A program made the translations under genes and the position numbers. The notes below the pieces were generated by a model. The model ran no database searches, was not told the DNA's origin, and worked only from the letters and a program-made list of their open reading frames with translations. 31,215 nt of DNA from Phytophthora quininea. Taxonomy: Eukaryota; Oomycota; Peronosporomycetes; Peronosporales; Peronosporaceae. Within the stretch, counting starts at the first letter, position 1. Each line of letters opens with the position of its first letter. Positions 11,216-21,113 of the stretch are shown in pieces. The stretch lies in contig JAAVTG010000878.1 in NCBI GenBank assembly GCA_011947345.1, positions 1 through 31,215 of the forward strand, read 5' to 3'.

Positions 11216-12128
11216 CCTTAAAAAGCACAAGTAATATTTTGGGAAATCCCATAACGGAACCAGATAAATATAGTCCACGAGACCATTTCAGACATGGCTG
11301 GTTACACGGTGAATTCACTATGATGTTGCCAGGACTTCTCAAATTGCGGTGCTGTACAAATGCTATTCAGGTACACATTGTTTTTATGCTTCCGACGGAG
11401 AAGACGCTCTTCGATGACACTGTCCAGAAGCGACAGTAGAAAGAAAGTTACTCATGTCTGGGTCGCTCACATGGCCAGAGTTATACGCCCGCGTCAGCCG
11501 CCTGGTGATATTATCTGGCCAGAAGTTTTGCACGAGGTGAGAAAAATGGTCTAAAATGGCCTAGATATCAACCACGTGGAAGAAGAGTTCAATCTAGAAG
11601 ATATACACGAAGTTCTGGGTGATATTGCTCTTCTAGAGTAGCGTCACCACCACTTTTATATCGCGTAACCTGTGGCAGGCTGAGAGAGCTCTGATAAATA
11701 ATGTCCCGGGTGTGGTATAAAACTCCACGTGAAAACTCGGTGATAATACGGATAGACTCCACCCACCGCAAAACGGTGACCTTCCAGGTTGACGATTTGT
11801 TGTGAGTGGAGTCTGTCTGCGGCAGTGGTGTGTGTGTGGGGCTCAACGCCCGAACACAGGCGCTGGCAATTCAGCCGTCACCTGAGACACGATCTATCTA
11901 CACGAACTCTTGGATTGACCGGCGGGGAGACAATAATCAAAGGTATCAAAGGTGATGATATTATCCACCGACAGACATAACCGAACCCGCGGCCGGGATC
12001 TGACGCAGCGCAGCACTTGCTGCTGCCGGACTTGTGCTTGAGGGAAAATTTTGTTCCGAACTTGTAGTGCCCCCAGGGCTTATCTTTCTTTTGGGTCTCC
12101 TATTCCCTATACAGATATGCAATGAAAT
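11216..12128. other. No gene seen; upstream of the giant channel
   Basis: Frames on both strands are short and carry no family I recognise. The 5' flank of the giant channel, and presumably its promoter, lies at the left end, but I see no convincing core-promoter motif. A minus-strand ORF at 11589-11846 has no recognisable domain. Confidence 0.4.
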
Positions 12129-12311
12129 ATGATCCGTTTCCTGACTATTGCTTCGTTGAGCCTACCTCTAGTATCCTCGAAGCTATGGCTTGACTCCGCC
12201 GTAACCACTGAGATCCCGCTGAACCGTCGTCTAGTGCTGGAAAGGTCGCCAAATCCTATGGTTAGTTGCAGTACCCCCAAAAGCGATAAAGGATACCGTT
12301 GGGGCTTTTAG
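12129..12311 (+). CDS. Candidate short secreted protein or its remnant
   Basis: Sixty codons from an ATG. The N-terminus (MIRFLTIASLSLPLVSS) looks like a signal peptide: a basic residue, a hydrophobic core and small residues before a possible cleavage site. The body (NRRLVLERSP) is not an RxLR motif. If one base is missing near 12290, the reading continues through 12310-12410 without a stop. No family recognised. It may be chance or a decayed effector-like gene. Confidence 0.25.
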   Translation: MIRFLTIASLSLPLVSSKLWLDSAVTTEIPLNRRLVLERSPNPMVSCSTPKSDKGYRWGF

Positions 12312-12481
12312 AACCCTCAGAACCCAGTGTCACTTCGCCGGACATTGTGGGCTACCACCAATTGTTCAGTGGATTCCTAGAACAGGTCCGATACTTCGTG
12401 CAATTCACTATACCATAACAGCCCCTGGGCCAGCGAGAACCTTACCCCAGGCAAGCGTTCGACCGCCTTCGTTCGACGACC

Positions 12482-12678
12482 ATGCAGCCCTACTCAACCT
12501 CCATTGCTCTGTTTGCTGCTCGTATAGAGGTAAGTGTCTCTATCATAGATGCTCTCAGCGTGCTTCGGGCTGAGTCTGACTTGTTTCCGGCCTTCTTAGG
12601 CTTCCACAATCATCACCGAGACATCAGCGGCCGTTACGACCTCGACAGAACCACCGTCAACAGCTCGGCTGGTATAAT
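12482..12678 (+). CDS. Possible two-exon Thr/Ser-rich ORF
   Basis: An ATG at 12482 opens a short exon to 12529, followed by a good intron candidate of 70 nt (GTAAGT at 12530, CTTCTTAG ending at 12599). The next exon reads Thr/Ser/Ala/Pro-rich (ASTIITETSAAVTTSTEPPS) and stops at about 12678. Low-complexity Thr-rich segments occur in secreted oomycete wall proteins, but no domain is recognisable. It could belong with the ORF at 12129. Confidence 0.2.
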
Positions 12679-12699
12679 GTCACGACAGACCTCCCCAAC

Positions 12700-14082
12700 T
12701 ATGTTTCCTGCAGGTGTCGTACACAGGTGCTCCGCAGCTGTGACCAAACTTGATTCAGTGCTACCGCAATCGTCGGGTGCTGGTTCCGCGTTGGCGTGAG
12801 CAGCGATAGCCTTTGTTACTGTTCCATACCAGTTCCGGGTACGCGTTGGTCTGTAACATACGACTGTGTAATTGCTATACTTCCTTTTAGCGAACCAGAA
12901 GGCACACCTCGAGAAAGCTGGGTATTCAAGCGGTGCAAACCCGTAGTGGCAGGGCAAATTATTGTGTACTGAGGCGCTTAATCCAAGCCAAGGTGGATGT
13001 GAAACGTCGCAGGCTAGCCAGTGCGGGGACTTCGGTATAGACGACCAACTTGGAAACGGAATGGTTGGGTCGCCAAAGCTCCCCTCCCAAGTAGACTCAA
13101 CAAACAGGTGGGGAACAGGTCACTTAGCACTTACGCACATAAGACACCAACTGGCGCTTGCGCAGTATAAGGCAAAAGAACTCTCTCAGTGATATCTCTT
13201 AAAGCTATTGGATCTTGCAGATCTTAGGTGCAGTCATTTCGATACGTTTTATCTTGATCTTGGTATACTTAAATGTTGACGGCCACTTTAATGGGCTCAC
13301 AATCATTCCCGAGTCACACGGGATTAATCACTAGACACTGGAAACTTGATGGGTGAATGCGAATCTCACTAAGTGTGAGAGTCGCCGCTCAAGGCGCTCT
13401 GCTGAAGGATTCTCCATCGTAGGAATCTCCACCCAAGAGATATACTTAAAGAATGTATACTTGGAAACACCCTTGACTCTTGGGCGGCACTTGTGTGTCT
13501 ATCCATAGAAAATTCACTTCCGCATAATCACTTTCCAGCCTCCGTGTTACTGCATTCTCCCCAAAGCACGCGAGTCGCCCCTATCTGGAAAATTTTATTC
13601 TGGGTTTGAAGATTCCACGATAACAATATCTATTCGGCTACAAAGACACCCCCCTCCCATTATTTTCGTGCTGGTGCACGACGTGCTTCAGGAGGTGCTG
13701 GTGCCCATGGTGAGAGAGGCGCTGAAGTTGGTGGGCTGTCTGCGTGTTGATGATTTGTTGTTGATGATTTTCTAGCGGTCAGTGGCGGTAATATAGGCGT
13801 CCCTTCTGCACATACCGGTGTCGTCAAGTGGGTTGTACCCCTTATGACAGTCTTGACTTCATCGTAGGCCATCGATTGCATACATCCACAGTGGAATACA
13901 GCGGTACTCGTAAGCACAGCCTTGTAGAGGTGCTGGCTTCGTCGCTATTGAATGCCAGAATACCCAGAACGGGCTGCCTCAGGCGAGACTCGGGAGTCTG
14001 GATTCGAGGGTACTCCCACCGAGCCTTCTCGACTTGACCTCCTTGCCGAGGGTGCAACCACAACCGCTGGTCGTACACCGGA
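12700..14082. other. No gene seen; 3' flank of the Gypsy element
   Basis: Only short frames. A minus-strand ORF at 13660-13917 is Pro/Ala/Ser-rich and matches nothing I know. A small inverted repeat (TCTCAC/GTGAGA) sits near 13363-13379. Because the Gypsy chromodomain ends at 14083 on the minus strand, a 3' LTR would be expected here; I could not delimit one. Confidence 0.35.
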
Positions 14083-14595
14083 CTAACGACGTCGAGCAAT
14101 AGCGCCGTTCTCGCGATTCCAACGTAGCGGGGTATTTTCGTTTCTGATCCAATTGTGATCAATTCCATAATTGTTAATATAATATGCAGGGTCGTTGGTG
14201 CAATAACTGTTTTCGTCTTTAGGAACGGTTTGCACCATTCCGTGGTTAGTTCCATCCTCGGCTGTCGTAGACAGTTGGCTTATGCAAGTTTTGTTGCTAC
14301 CGGTAACTTTACAGAGTTTTTGTTCCTCGTCAGCGACCTGCACCATCTGGAAGCACTTGTCACTTTTCTTTCTGTGCAAATAGTCAAACAGAAGTCTGCC
14401 GCAGGGCAGATTTGCCATTGGTTCCCACAGGGGTTTGTCGTAGCCGTCCCACTTTACTTTGAACTCACGTACAGAGCGTTCATTAAACATAGACAAAGGC
14501 ATGCGGTCACCAAGGATTGCTTCTATCTTGTAGTTAGTTTGTAGTTTCGTCGATCTAACACCGCTCAAAAACGTTAGGGGACAAAGCACCATCAT
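14083..14595 (-). CDS. Chromodomain C-terminus of the Gypsy polyprotein
   Basis: The 170-codon frame contains a clear chromodomain at about 14535-14370 (YKIEAILGDR ... EFKVKWDGYDKPLWEPMANL ... LLFDYL). Such domains at the end of Gypsy integrases are thought to direct integration to marked chromatin. The segment just upstream, in another frame, reads like the acidic stretch that normally precedes it. The first ATG is not a natural start: this is the tail of a larger polyprotein cut off by the insertion at about 14600. Confidence 0.75.
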   Translation of the reverse strand: MMVLCPLTFLSGVRSTKLQTNYKIEAILGDRMPLSMFNERSVREFKVKWDGYDKPLWEPMANLPCGRLLFDYLHRKKSDKCFQMVQVADEEQKLCKVTGSNKTCISQLSTTAEDGTNHGMVQTVPKDENSYCTNDPAYYINNYGIDHNWIRNENTPLRWNRENGAIARRR

Positions 14596-14596
14596 C

Positions 14597-15404
14597 TTAT
14601 TGACTTAACCAGTTTGGCTCACGGGCTGTAAGGGGCGAGAGCCTCCCCATATGGGAGCAGGTTGGTGTCAGATGGGTGCTTGCCATTCTTTCAGCAAACG
14701 TCGTAGTTGCAGCTTCGGTCATGCGCGTGTAGCGGAGGTACGCACTCGATCTCCAGCGCCCGTGTAGTTGGATTCCGGTGGTGGTCGATACAACAACGAA
14801 ACATCGCGGTGGCGCCGCCCACTCGCAACGAATGGCATGATATCCTGCTGCTGTGTTAGTCGATGGTTCTCGCCGCAAGACGGGGTACGATGGTCATGAG
14901 CGCTGCAGTTGCCATGTCGTTCTGGGAGAACGAGCAAATCGGTGTCGTCGACGAGAACCGTTGGACAGCTGCATTTCGGAGTAGCATAATGGCCGCTAGC
15001 ACGGGGCATACCACGCTGTCTCCTGACTTGCGTAATGTGCGTGTTGCTCTTTGCCCAACTTGGTCGTTTTTGCTTGCTCGGAAGTACACCGTAACGGCGA
15101 CCGCCTTCTTGATGGAAAGTGTGCTGCGCATGTTTTTGCTATCTTTTACCTCAACGTCTCCGACTTCGAGGGCGAACCGATGTCTTGTCGTGCGTTCTGA
15201 CAGGAATTCAGAGCGTCGTATTAGGAAGAAATAGCCCAGGCACGCAGGCAGCCCCCAAAATGAAGCGGGCCTTAGGGCTTCAATGGTTGAAATGTGCGCT
15301 GAGGCTACGGACACATTTGGCGAAACTGGGTCCGAGTCTTGGGTGGTTTCACATCGACGGTCATCGTACCACGCGGGGACAACGGTTGATTTAACAGCGT
15401 GCAA
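14597..15404 (-). CDS. Tyrosine recombinase (Crypton/DIRS-like), frame-broken
   Basis: Catalytic half of a tyrosine recombinase that would cut and join element ends. Visible boxes: box I Arg in YFFLIRRSEFL (near 15218); the beta-hairpin Lys in FRASKNDQVG (near 15071); CPVLAAIMLL; the His-x-x-Arg box CHSLRVGGATA (14823-14834 and around); then GIQLHGRWRSSAYLRYTR with the nucleophile Tyr near 14731 or 14740. All catalytic residues are present. At least two frame switches lie between 14900 and 14790. The similar recombinases of oomycetes keep the same box spacing. The N-terminal half is not recognisable. Confidence 0.75.
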
Positions 15405-15479
15405 ACGCGTATTATTTGTAAGCTGTACAAGATGCCATGAAGGTCAGGATCTGAACGGACAGTCGTGCTACCACTGCAT

Positions 15480-16833
15480 CTATTTGTACAGCTTCACTGA
15501 CAAGGCTTCCGTAGCCCCGAAAATTGAATCGAACCAAAATTTCAACGTCTCCAGATCACTTGAACTCCACGGACCGAAGCCACGAAGCACAGATTCAAAA
15601 TAACGCGCAGCGTGAATGAGTATTTGTGTTTGGCTGTCCAGGAATTCATTGGGGCACGACGAGAGCACGCTGAGCACATCGAAAAGCATAGCTGGGGTCA
15701 TAGCGGTGGGGAGCGCGGGGACATCCACTGAGGCTGCAAAATTTTGCATGTTCACTCTCTGCTGCTTTTGCCACTTACGTCTTGCCGAAGCATTGTATCT
15801 CGTGAGGCAGAGAATCGGTAACCCTCGAACGCCGAATTTGAAGGAGTACAACTGGATCATGATCACAAGATGTGGCTGAAAGTGTATGGTGCTGGACGCC
15901 AGAACGTATTAAAAGCTCAGTCGGGTGTTTAACGTGTGTTGTGGAGCGGTGATCGCAATATGAACGCGTTGTTGAGCACCCGTAGGTCGAAAGCAGAACT
16001 TTGGCAGGCCGCCATCACGAGTGCTGCGCCGACGGCGCCGACAACAAGGATGAATCGGCCGCTTGACACTGAGCTACATAGAAGCGAAGCAGCTCCGGGG
16101 TGTCAGCGAGGGCGGCCATAACGCGAAGCCGGCTGGTAGCATCCGGAGCGGCGACTCCCGATTGCTTTGACTGTGCCTGACAGACATGCGCTTCCTCCAG
16201 TGCCTGGGAGTCGTCGTAAAATACATCGCCGATCTTGTTATGTAATGTGCGTGGGATCGTACGACCCCGTTCGACGTAGTGAACAAAATCCACACCATGG
16301 CGCCTGGACACATGAATGTCTTGCTCAGAGTCCGGGGATCGGCACAGTTGGGATTTATCCGCCCTTGGTAGACTTTCATGAGGTAAAATACCGTCCAGGA
16401 GTATTCGACTGTTCCTTGTAGCGCGCGCCGTTCGAACCCAAAAGACGTTCAAGTATTCAACCATGAAACCCGTCCACCACCTGGCGAGTGTTTCCGGAAA
16501 ATCGAAGCACGTCTCCACCGAGCAGAAAGCAAATTACAGGGGCACCTTCAAACACCGTTCTGCTAGGGTAAGAGGCGACGTTGGTTCCACAACAGACTTC
16601 GTATCTCCGTGTCGGTACGCCGATGATCTGGCCGTAGTAGAACCCCAACTGTGCAGCAACGCATGCGGATGAGTAGAGGATAATACGTGCCATCTGATGG
16701 CTCGGTGCAGGAAACGGACACGTGTGTCGTCGACTTGGAAAAAGCAAAACTGATCGAGGTAGCGGCCCGCTACACTAGATTTACGTCGTGAATGTGCAAA
16801 CAGATCGCGCGTAAGCTCTTCTCCTTGAAGCAC
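15480..16833 (-). pseudogene. Unrecognised ORF remnants upstream of the recombinase
   Basis: Three minus-strand frames (15866-15480, 16518-16015, 16833-16534 with an overlapping 16747-16457) are longer than expected by chance and share strand with the recombinase, so they are probably the 5' part of the same element. The first contains TPAMLFDVLSVLSSCP and SSSDLETLKFW, faintly like a recombinase core but without a convincing Arg box. The others match nothing I know. Confidence 0.35.
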
Positions 16834-16859
16834 TTGTTGTCGCTGCCGCGATAAACACC

Positions 16860-17860
16860 ACCTTGCCGGCTATCTGCTTTCAGCCGCGAACTGTGCACTA
16901 CAGATAAACCCCGCTATATCCCCCATAAGAATTTATGATTTATAAGAAATTTTGTAATTGTTCCCGAATGACCACTCCACACAACCCCTATATAATGTTC
17001 TCCCTCTCTCCTCCGTAGGACTACAGTCATAAAAATAATACTTGATACCGTAATATAGGGATACTTAACTATAGGAACTATACAGTGTCGGAAAGTAGGA
17101 TTATCTGGTCCGAGCAGTAGTCGAGGATATGTTTGTTTAGTTCAACCCAAGTCTTCGCAATAATTGCACCGGAGGACACGAATACCGTGTACTGCGCCTA
17201 CTGGAAGCTGTTTGTCACTGCACTGAGCAATGAGCTTACACTAAACGTGCTGATGTACTGGAGATCCTTCTTGATACCTGCTGTTGTGAGCTATTCGAAC
17301 ATCGAGCGTCAGTCCCTCATGATTTCATCTTCTGCAACCTCGCCGGGCACTGCCCACTCGCATACATTATACTTAAGAAGGCCTGTGTGCCTTCAAGAGG
17401 TGACAAACAGGGAGCTGGGCATTTTCTTCCAGAGAAACACTATCGCTTGGTGGATAGGAATATTGTAGACCTTGGTAGCAGCGATGAAAATTATTTTGGG
17501 TCAGAGCAGGACTTTGCGTGTGATGACGGAGGATTTGAATGCGCTGGTTTTCAGATAACGAGGTTCGGCATGCTGTTGTGAGTTGGCCCGAGTCTTTGAG
17601 CACGGATTATACTAATCAATCGGTACATTCCTTGGTAGTACTTGCCATTCGGCACCCCTTTCATCTTAAAAATAATAGACGTGTCCGACTCTCCGTCTGT
17701 AAGTAAAACGTTTATGACTAAAAGATGATACACCTCACTGCATTGGTAAAAATGATATCATACCTAAGTACATCCGGCCGAGAGAAGCTTAGCTTTTGGC
17801 TCAGGCGTTCCAGAGAACGAAGACTGCACCGTATAGCAGCGCGGCCAGCTAGCTTGTAAG
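16860..17860. other. AT-rich stretch without a recognisable gene
   Basis: Short frames only. A TATA-like CCCTATATAATG sits near 16985-17000, followed by a pyrimidine-rich tract (CTCCCTCTCTCCTCC), a layout reminiscent of an LTR or element promoter. No terminal repeats could be paired with it. Confidence 0.3.
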
Positions 17861-19240
17861 ACTAAATACCCCTGACCGACCACATTCTTATAGGGAGGTT
17901 GGTATGTACTGGGAAGAATCACTATCCACATCGATAGGGGAGCTCTAACTCGAAAGCAAAGTCCTCAAATTAAAATTTGGAAAAAGCGGTGCCATCGGTG
18001 CGTTAACTTAGCACACCTCGTCAGGCACGGCGTATTTGTGGTAAGATCTGGCTTGACACGTACCATGTAGCGCCAAACTTGACTTCCTGCTGCGATAGAA
18101 ATTTCGGCGGTCGAGGCGCTGATTGTCTAGACTATTTCCATCGCTTCGTGAGTCCACTGAGATTTCATCCCCATTCTGACAAGAATTTGAAAGCCCTTTC
18201 CAGTCGGCTGAGTGTCTCGTTGTGTTCGTCAGCTCTACGCTTCTCTTCGGTCTCTTGGTAGTCTTTGGCCTTGACAAGAGCAATTTCTTGTTGGTGATTG
18301 GCTTCTCGTCGCCACGCTAAAGCGTCAATCTGTCTGCCGTGACCTCATTTGGAGCGATGTCCTCATTGCTTTCATCGTTGACTGGGCATGCCAGCCATAA
18401 ACGAGGTCGAAAGGAGTTTCCTTCCTTGCCGTGTCCTGTGAGTTGTTGATATCAAATACCAGTCGCTCAACGATCTCATCTCAGTCTCGATGCAATGGGC
18501 CTTCCGCGTACACTCGGGCGGAGGTCATCACTGCCTTCACCGACCGTTCCTGGTGCCGGTTTGCTTGGGGACGATAACCTAGCGTGGCTTTGAAGCGCGA
18601 CTGCAGCATTTCTGCACACATCTGGAATACCTCGCTCATAAAGCGAGAGTCGTTGTCGTGGCGGAAGACGACGACGCCCCGGAACGACAGGAGATGCATT
18701 CTTTGAAAGCTTGGGTGTCCTTTATCGCAGGGGTGTCGGGCGTTGCCATGGCTATGACAAACCCAGTAAATGAGCATCGAAACATCAATAAGGCCGTGCT
18801 CCCACTCCGTCTTTCCGGTAGCGGAATGACGAAATCCATGAAGACAATTGGAATGGTTTGTCCGCAAGGACATTTGCTGGGGACAATCCTTTCAGTCGTG
18901 GTAGGCTTTTGTAAGAGTTGCAGTCTGTGCACATTTACAAGTGGCTCTCAATATCAGCAGAAAGCCGAATCCGATAGACGTCAGCTTTGGCTCGGTGGTA
19001 AGTCCGAGTGGTGGTTTGATGACCTCCTTCAACGCGTCGTGGCAGGTATGTAGTACCTCTAAAGTCGTTGTTGTGGGCACAAATAGCCGAATCTCGGTCT
19101 CTTATCGCAGGTTCGGCCTGGCCGAGATTTCGATCCCAGATGGCGGAGCAGGCTGTCCTCAAAAAGCACGAAGTTATTTGTCCATTTGAGAGTATCCCGT
19201 TTTTTTTTTGGAGGCTAGCCCTTCTGTAGATCCTTTTCAC
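17860..19240 (-). pseudogene. Ty3/Gypsy integrase
   Basis: The zinc-binding N-terminal segment lies at 19090-18890 (TCHDALKEV; later a CAQTATL stretch). The rve core follows with the catalytic acids visible: Asp in FMDFVIPLPE (near 18836), Asp in RHDNDSRFMSEVF (near 18651) and Glu in NRHQERSVKA (near 18549). The C-terminal part has GSQVWRYMVRVKPDL (about 18070-18030) and LTHRWHRFFQI (about 18005-17970). All three catalytic residues survive, but several frame breaks and internal stops separate the pieces. A ten-T run at 19200-19209 is among the disrupted places. Confidence 0.8.
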
Positions 19241-19579
19241 ACTAGCTTGTGATTTTTTATCGTGGCTCTCTATTTTTAGCGTTATTGATCCGTCGGCGAC
19301 AATCAGGTTCCAGCAGCACAGGGTCAGGGTCCACCGAAGAATCCTTAGGCATTATTTTCTCTTTATGCGCCGGGACATCGGAGTTTCCTGAAACGTTGGG
19401 TTCCGATTCTACCCCATAAACCTCGTTGTGGTTTAATCGATATCTGGTGAGACGTCGTTGGCAAACCGAACGCTTTTTCGTTTGGGTTTAGCTTGATGCC
19501 GTGTGATTACAGAGATAGCGGCAAGTTCCGGATCCCCAGGCGCGTATAACATCTACTGAATTCGATTGAGCACCGTCAA

Positions 19580-19965
19580 TTTGGTTTTTCATGCTTCGTC
19601 CAGGATCACTCGGCTCGTTTTCGATTCTAACGACACAGTGGTCAGTGAGTCAGCTATTGCGTTGTACTCTCGCACTACGTGCAAGTGCTTCGCCGTCTTC
19701 AGCTTTGCCCAATTCTTTATGCTGATTGAGCTGTGCCATCATAGCTTATTTCCGACAGGCGGTCGCCCCTACAGATTGCTGGATCGCGAGTCTAGAGTCA
19801 CCAACGATCACTAAATCCTCGGCACCCTGTTCAATGGCTGCTATGATGTCATTGTTCGTGCCCCGTATACTCAGCGATGTTTACTGTTGTCAACGATAGA
19901 TAAGCGTTCGCAGCGAACGTTATAGACCATGCGCCATGCAGGTTTTAGATTTACTCCCATTTCTT
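19580..19965 (-). pseudogene. Ty3/Gypsy RNase H remnant
   Basis: After frame changes the minus strand reads TVNIAEY near 19875, then DIIAAIEQGAEDLVIVGDSR (about 19860-19800) and LAIQQSVG, and later VVREYNAIADSLTT near 19680-19640. These are the acidic-residue segments of the retroelement RNase H fold (AEY, GDS, and the closing N..AD). The frame is broken several times. It is followed directly by the integrase region. Confidence 0.65.
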
Positions 19966-19969
19966 GTTT

Positions 19970-21113
19970 CTTATTAGCCTAAACGATGGTAAAATATATA
20001 TACCTGAGCTCTTTCGGCGACTTTCTGTGTGGGTACAGCCGAGAGGCGATTTCATGAGTGGGGAGGAAGAATTATGGGCGCGGTGCAGAAAAATTGTGAG
20101 CGGAGGATGAATTCCTAATAGCAAGAGTGTGCCCGATAAACAAATGTGTTGTGGTTGAACGCCACAACCACAGTCCCAAGCAAACCAGTGACTAGCCTGA
20201 AAATGCACTTTTTACATGCCATCCGTGGCCACTAAAAGACCAACTCGCGCTGCACCAAAATGGAGTAGGCCACATTTCTGAAGGTCTTTCTCGCAGTGAC
20301 AACCAAGCCCATGCAAGCTGCATCATCAGAGTCGGTAAAATATCCGAGCACAAATCAAAGCATTTTGATTTGATCAGCTTCTTGGGCAAATTCGTCCCAA
20401 TCATCTTCAAAAGAAAATTACTCAAAGTCGCGATTGAAGAACGACGTCTTGGTTTCACACTTACGTTGCCCCCATGCAAGCAGATCGCAAAGGTTTTGAT
20501 ATCCTATTTTACGAATGGGATATGGTAGTTAGTGTCGTACAATCAAAGTAATATCTAAAATACTAAATGAATTACCTGCGATTTGTCTGTTGAGTTACCT
20601 TTTTCAGTTGGGCTGCGGTCGAAATCAATATGGCGTTGCCCTTTTTGTTTTGGTACCGTTCTTGCAGTGCAATCAGACACCCTTTAGGTCCATTTCCACG
20701 GAGTAAGCTATTAATTTCTGGCAGCATACTTTTGTTGATGCCCTTCTTTAGGAACGTTGGCGATTTTTCGGTGTGAACACCTCGAGCCTCCAGAGTGTGC
20801 TTGTTACCCAGATAGTGTAGGCAAATTGTGTACTCGCACAGCTTGTGCGAAGCACACAAACAAATAGCCAAGTTTCCACCTGACCGTACTAAACGGTGGT
20901 GAACCGAGAAACGGTATGTTGAAAAGTTATCCATGAACATGACGGCTTCGGTAAAAGATTTTTCCATACCATTTCAGGTGGTTTTCCATACAAACCGTAA
21001 TATTTTTGTTTTAACAAACCTAAAATGATAACTATAGCTACATCACATATTCCGTACTTACTTTCCCCCTGCATAAGTTCAGGCAACTGCGTTACAGATC
21101 GATCATTATTCAC
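19970..21113 (-). pseudogene. MULE-type transposase remnant
   Basis: The front part (21113-20572) reads like the N-terminal zinc-binding region of oomycete MULEs: CLCASHKLCEYT, then GNKHTLEARGVHTE, then KKGINKSMLPEINSLL and a closing AQLKK. The next part (about 20470-20190, several frames) gives FVLGYFTDSDDAACMGLVVT, which resembles the segment before the first catalytic Asp. Further on, HFQASHWFAWD may be the region after it. The D-D-E triad cannot be completed, since similarity stops near 19970 where Gypsy RNase H begins. Stops and frame breaks are many. Confidence 0.55.

Larger units (their letters stand above)
14597..17860 (-). mobile_element. Block carrying a tyrosine recombinase, nested in the Gypsy element
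   Basis: About 3.2 kb separates the Gypsy integrase C-terminal part from its chromodomain. It carries a same-strand tyrosine-recombinase gene at one edge and no reverse transcriptase I could find, which fits a Crypton-type DNA element better than a DIRS or Ngaro retroelement, though decay could hide one. Edges are estimated from where Gypsy-like protein stops and resumes: about 17830-17880 and 14595-14640. Both edges have CTTACA on the minus strand, a possible short direct repeat, which is weak evidence. Confidence 0.55.
14083..19965 (-). mobile_element. Decayed Ty3/Gypsy chromodomain retrotransposon, 3' half, interrupted
   Basis: The minus strand carries, in proper order, RNase H (19965-19580), an integrase zinc finger (19090-18890), integrase core (18870-18450), integrase C-terminal part (18090-17880) and, after a gap, a chromodomain (14595-14083). 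In this family only a few dozen residues separate the integrase C-terminal part from the chromodomain. Here about 3.2 kb does, so something has inserted. Gag, protease and reverse transcriptase were not found: the upstream side is occupied by a MULE remnant. No LTRs were delimited. Confidence 0.75.

Noticed and set aside
12129..12311. RxLR effector
   Set aside because: RRLVLER lacks the final Arg of RxLR at the right spacing and no dEER motif follows.
15480..15866. A second tyrosine recombinase
   Set aside because: The segment around SSSDLETLKFW is only vaguely similar, with no Arg box, His-x-x-Arg or Tyr.
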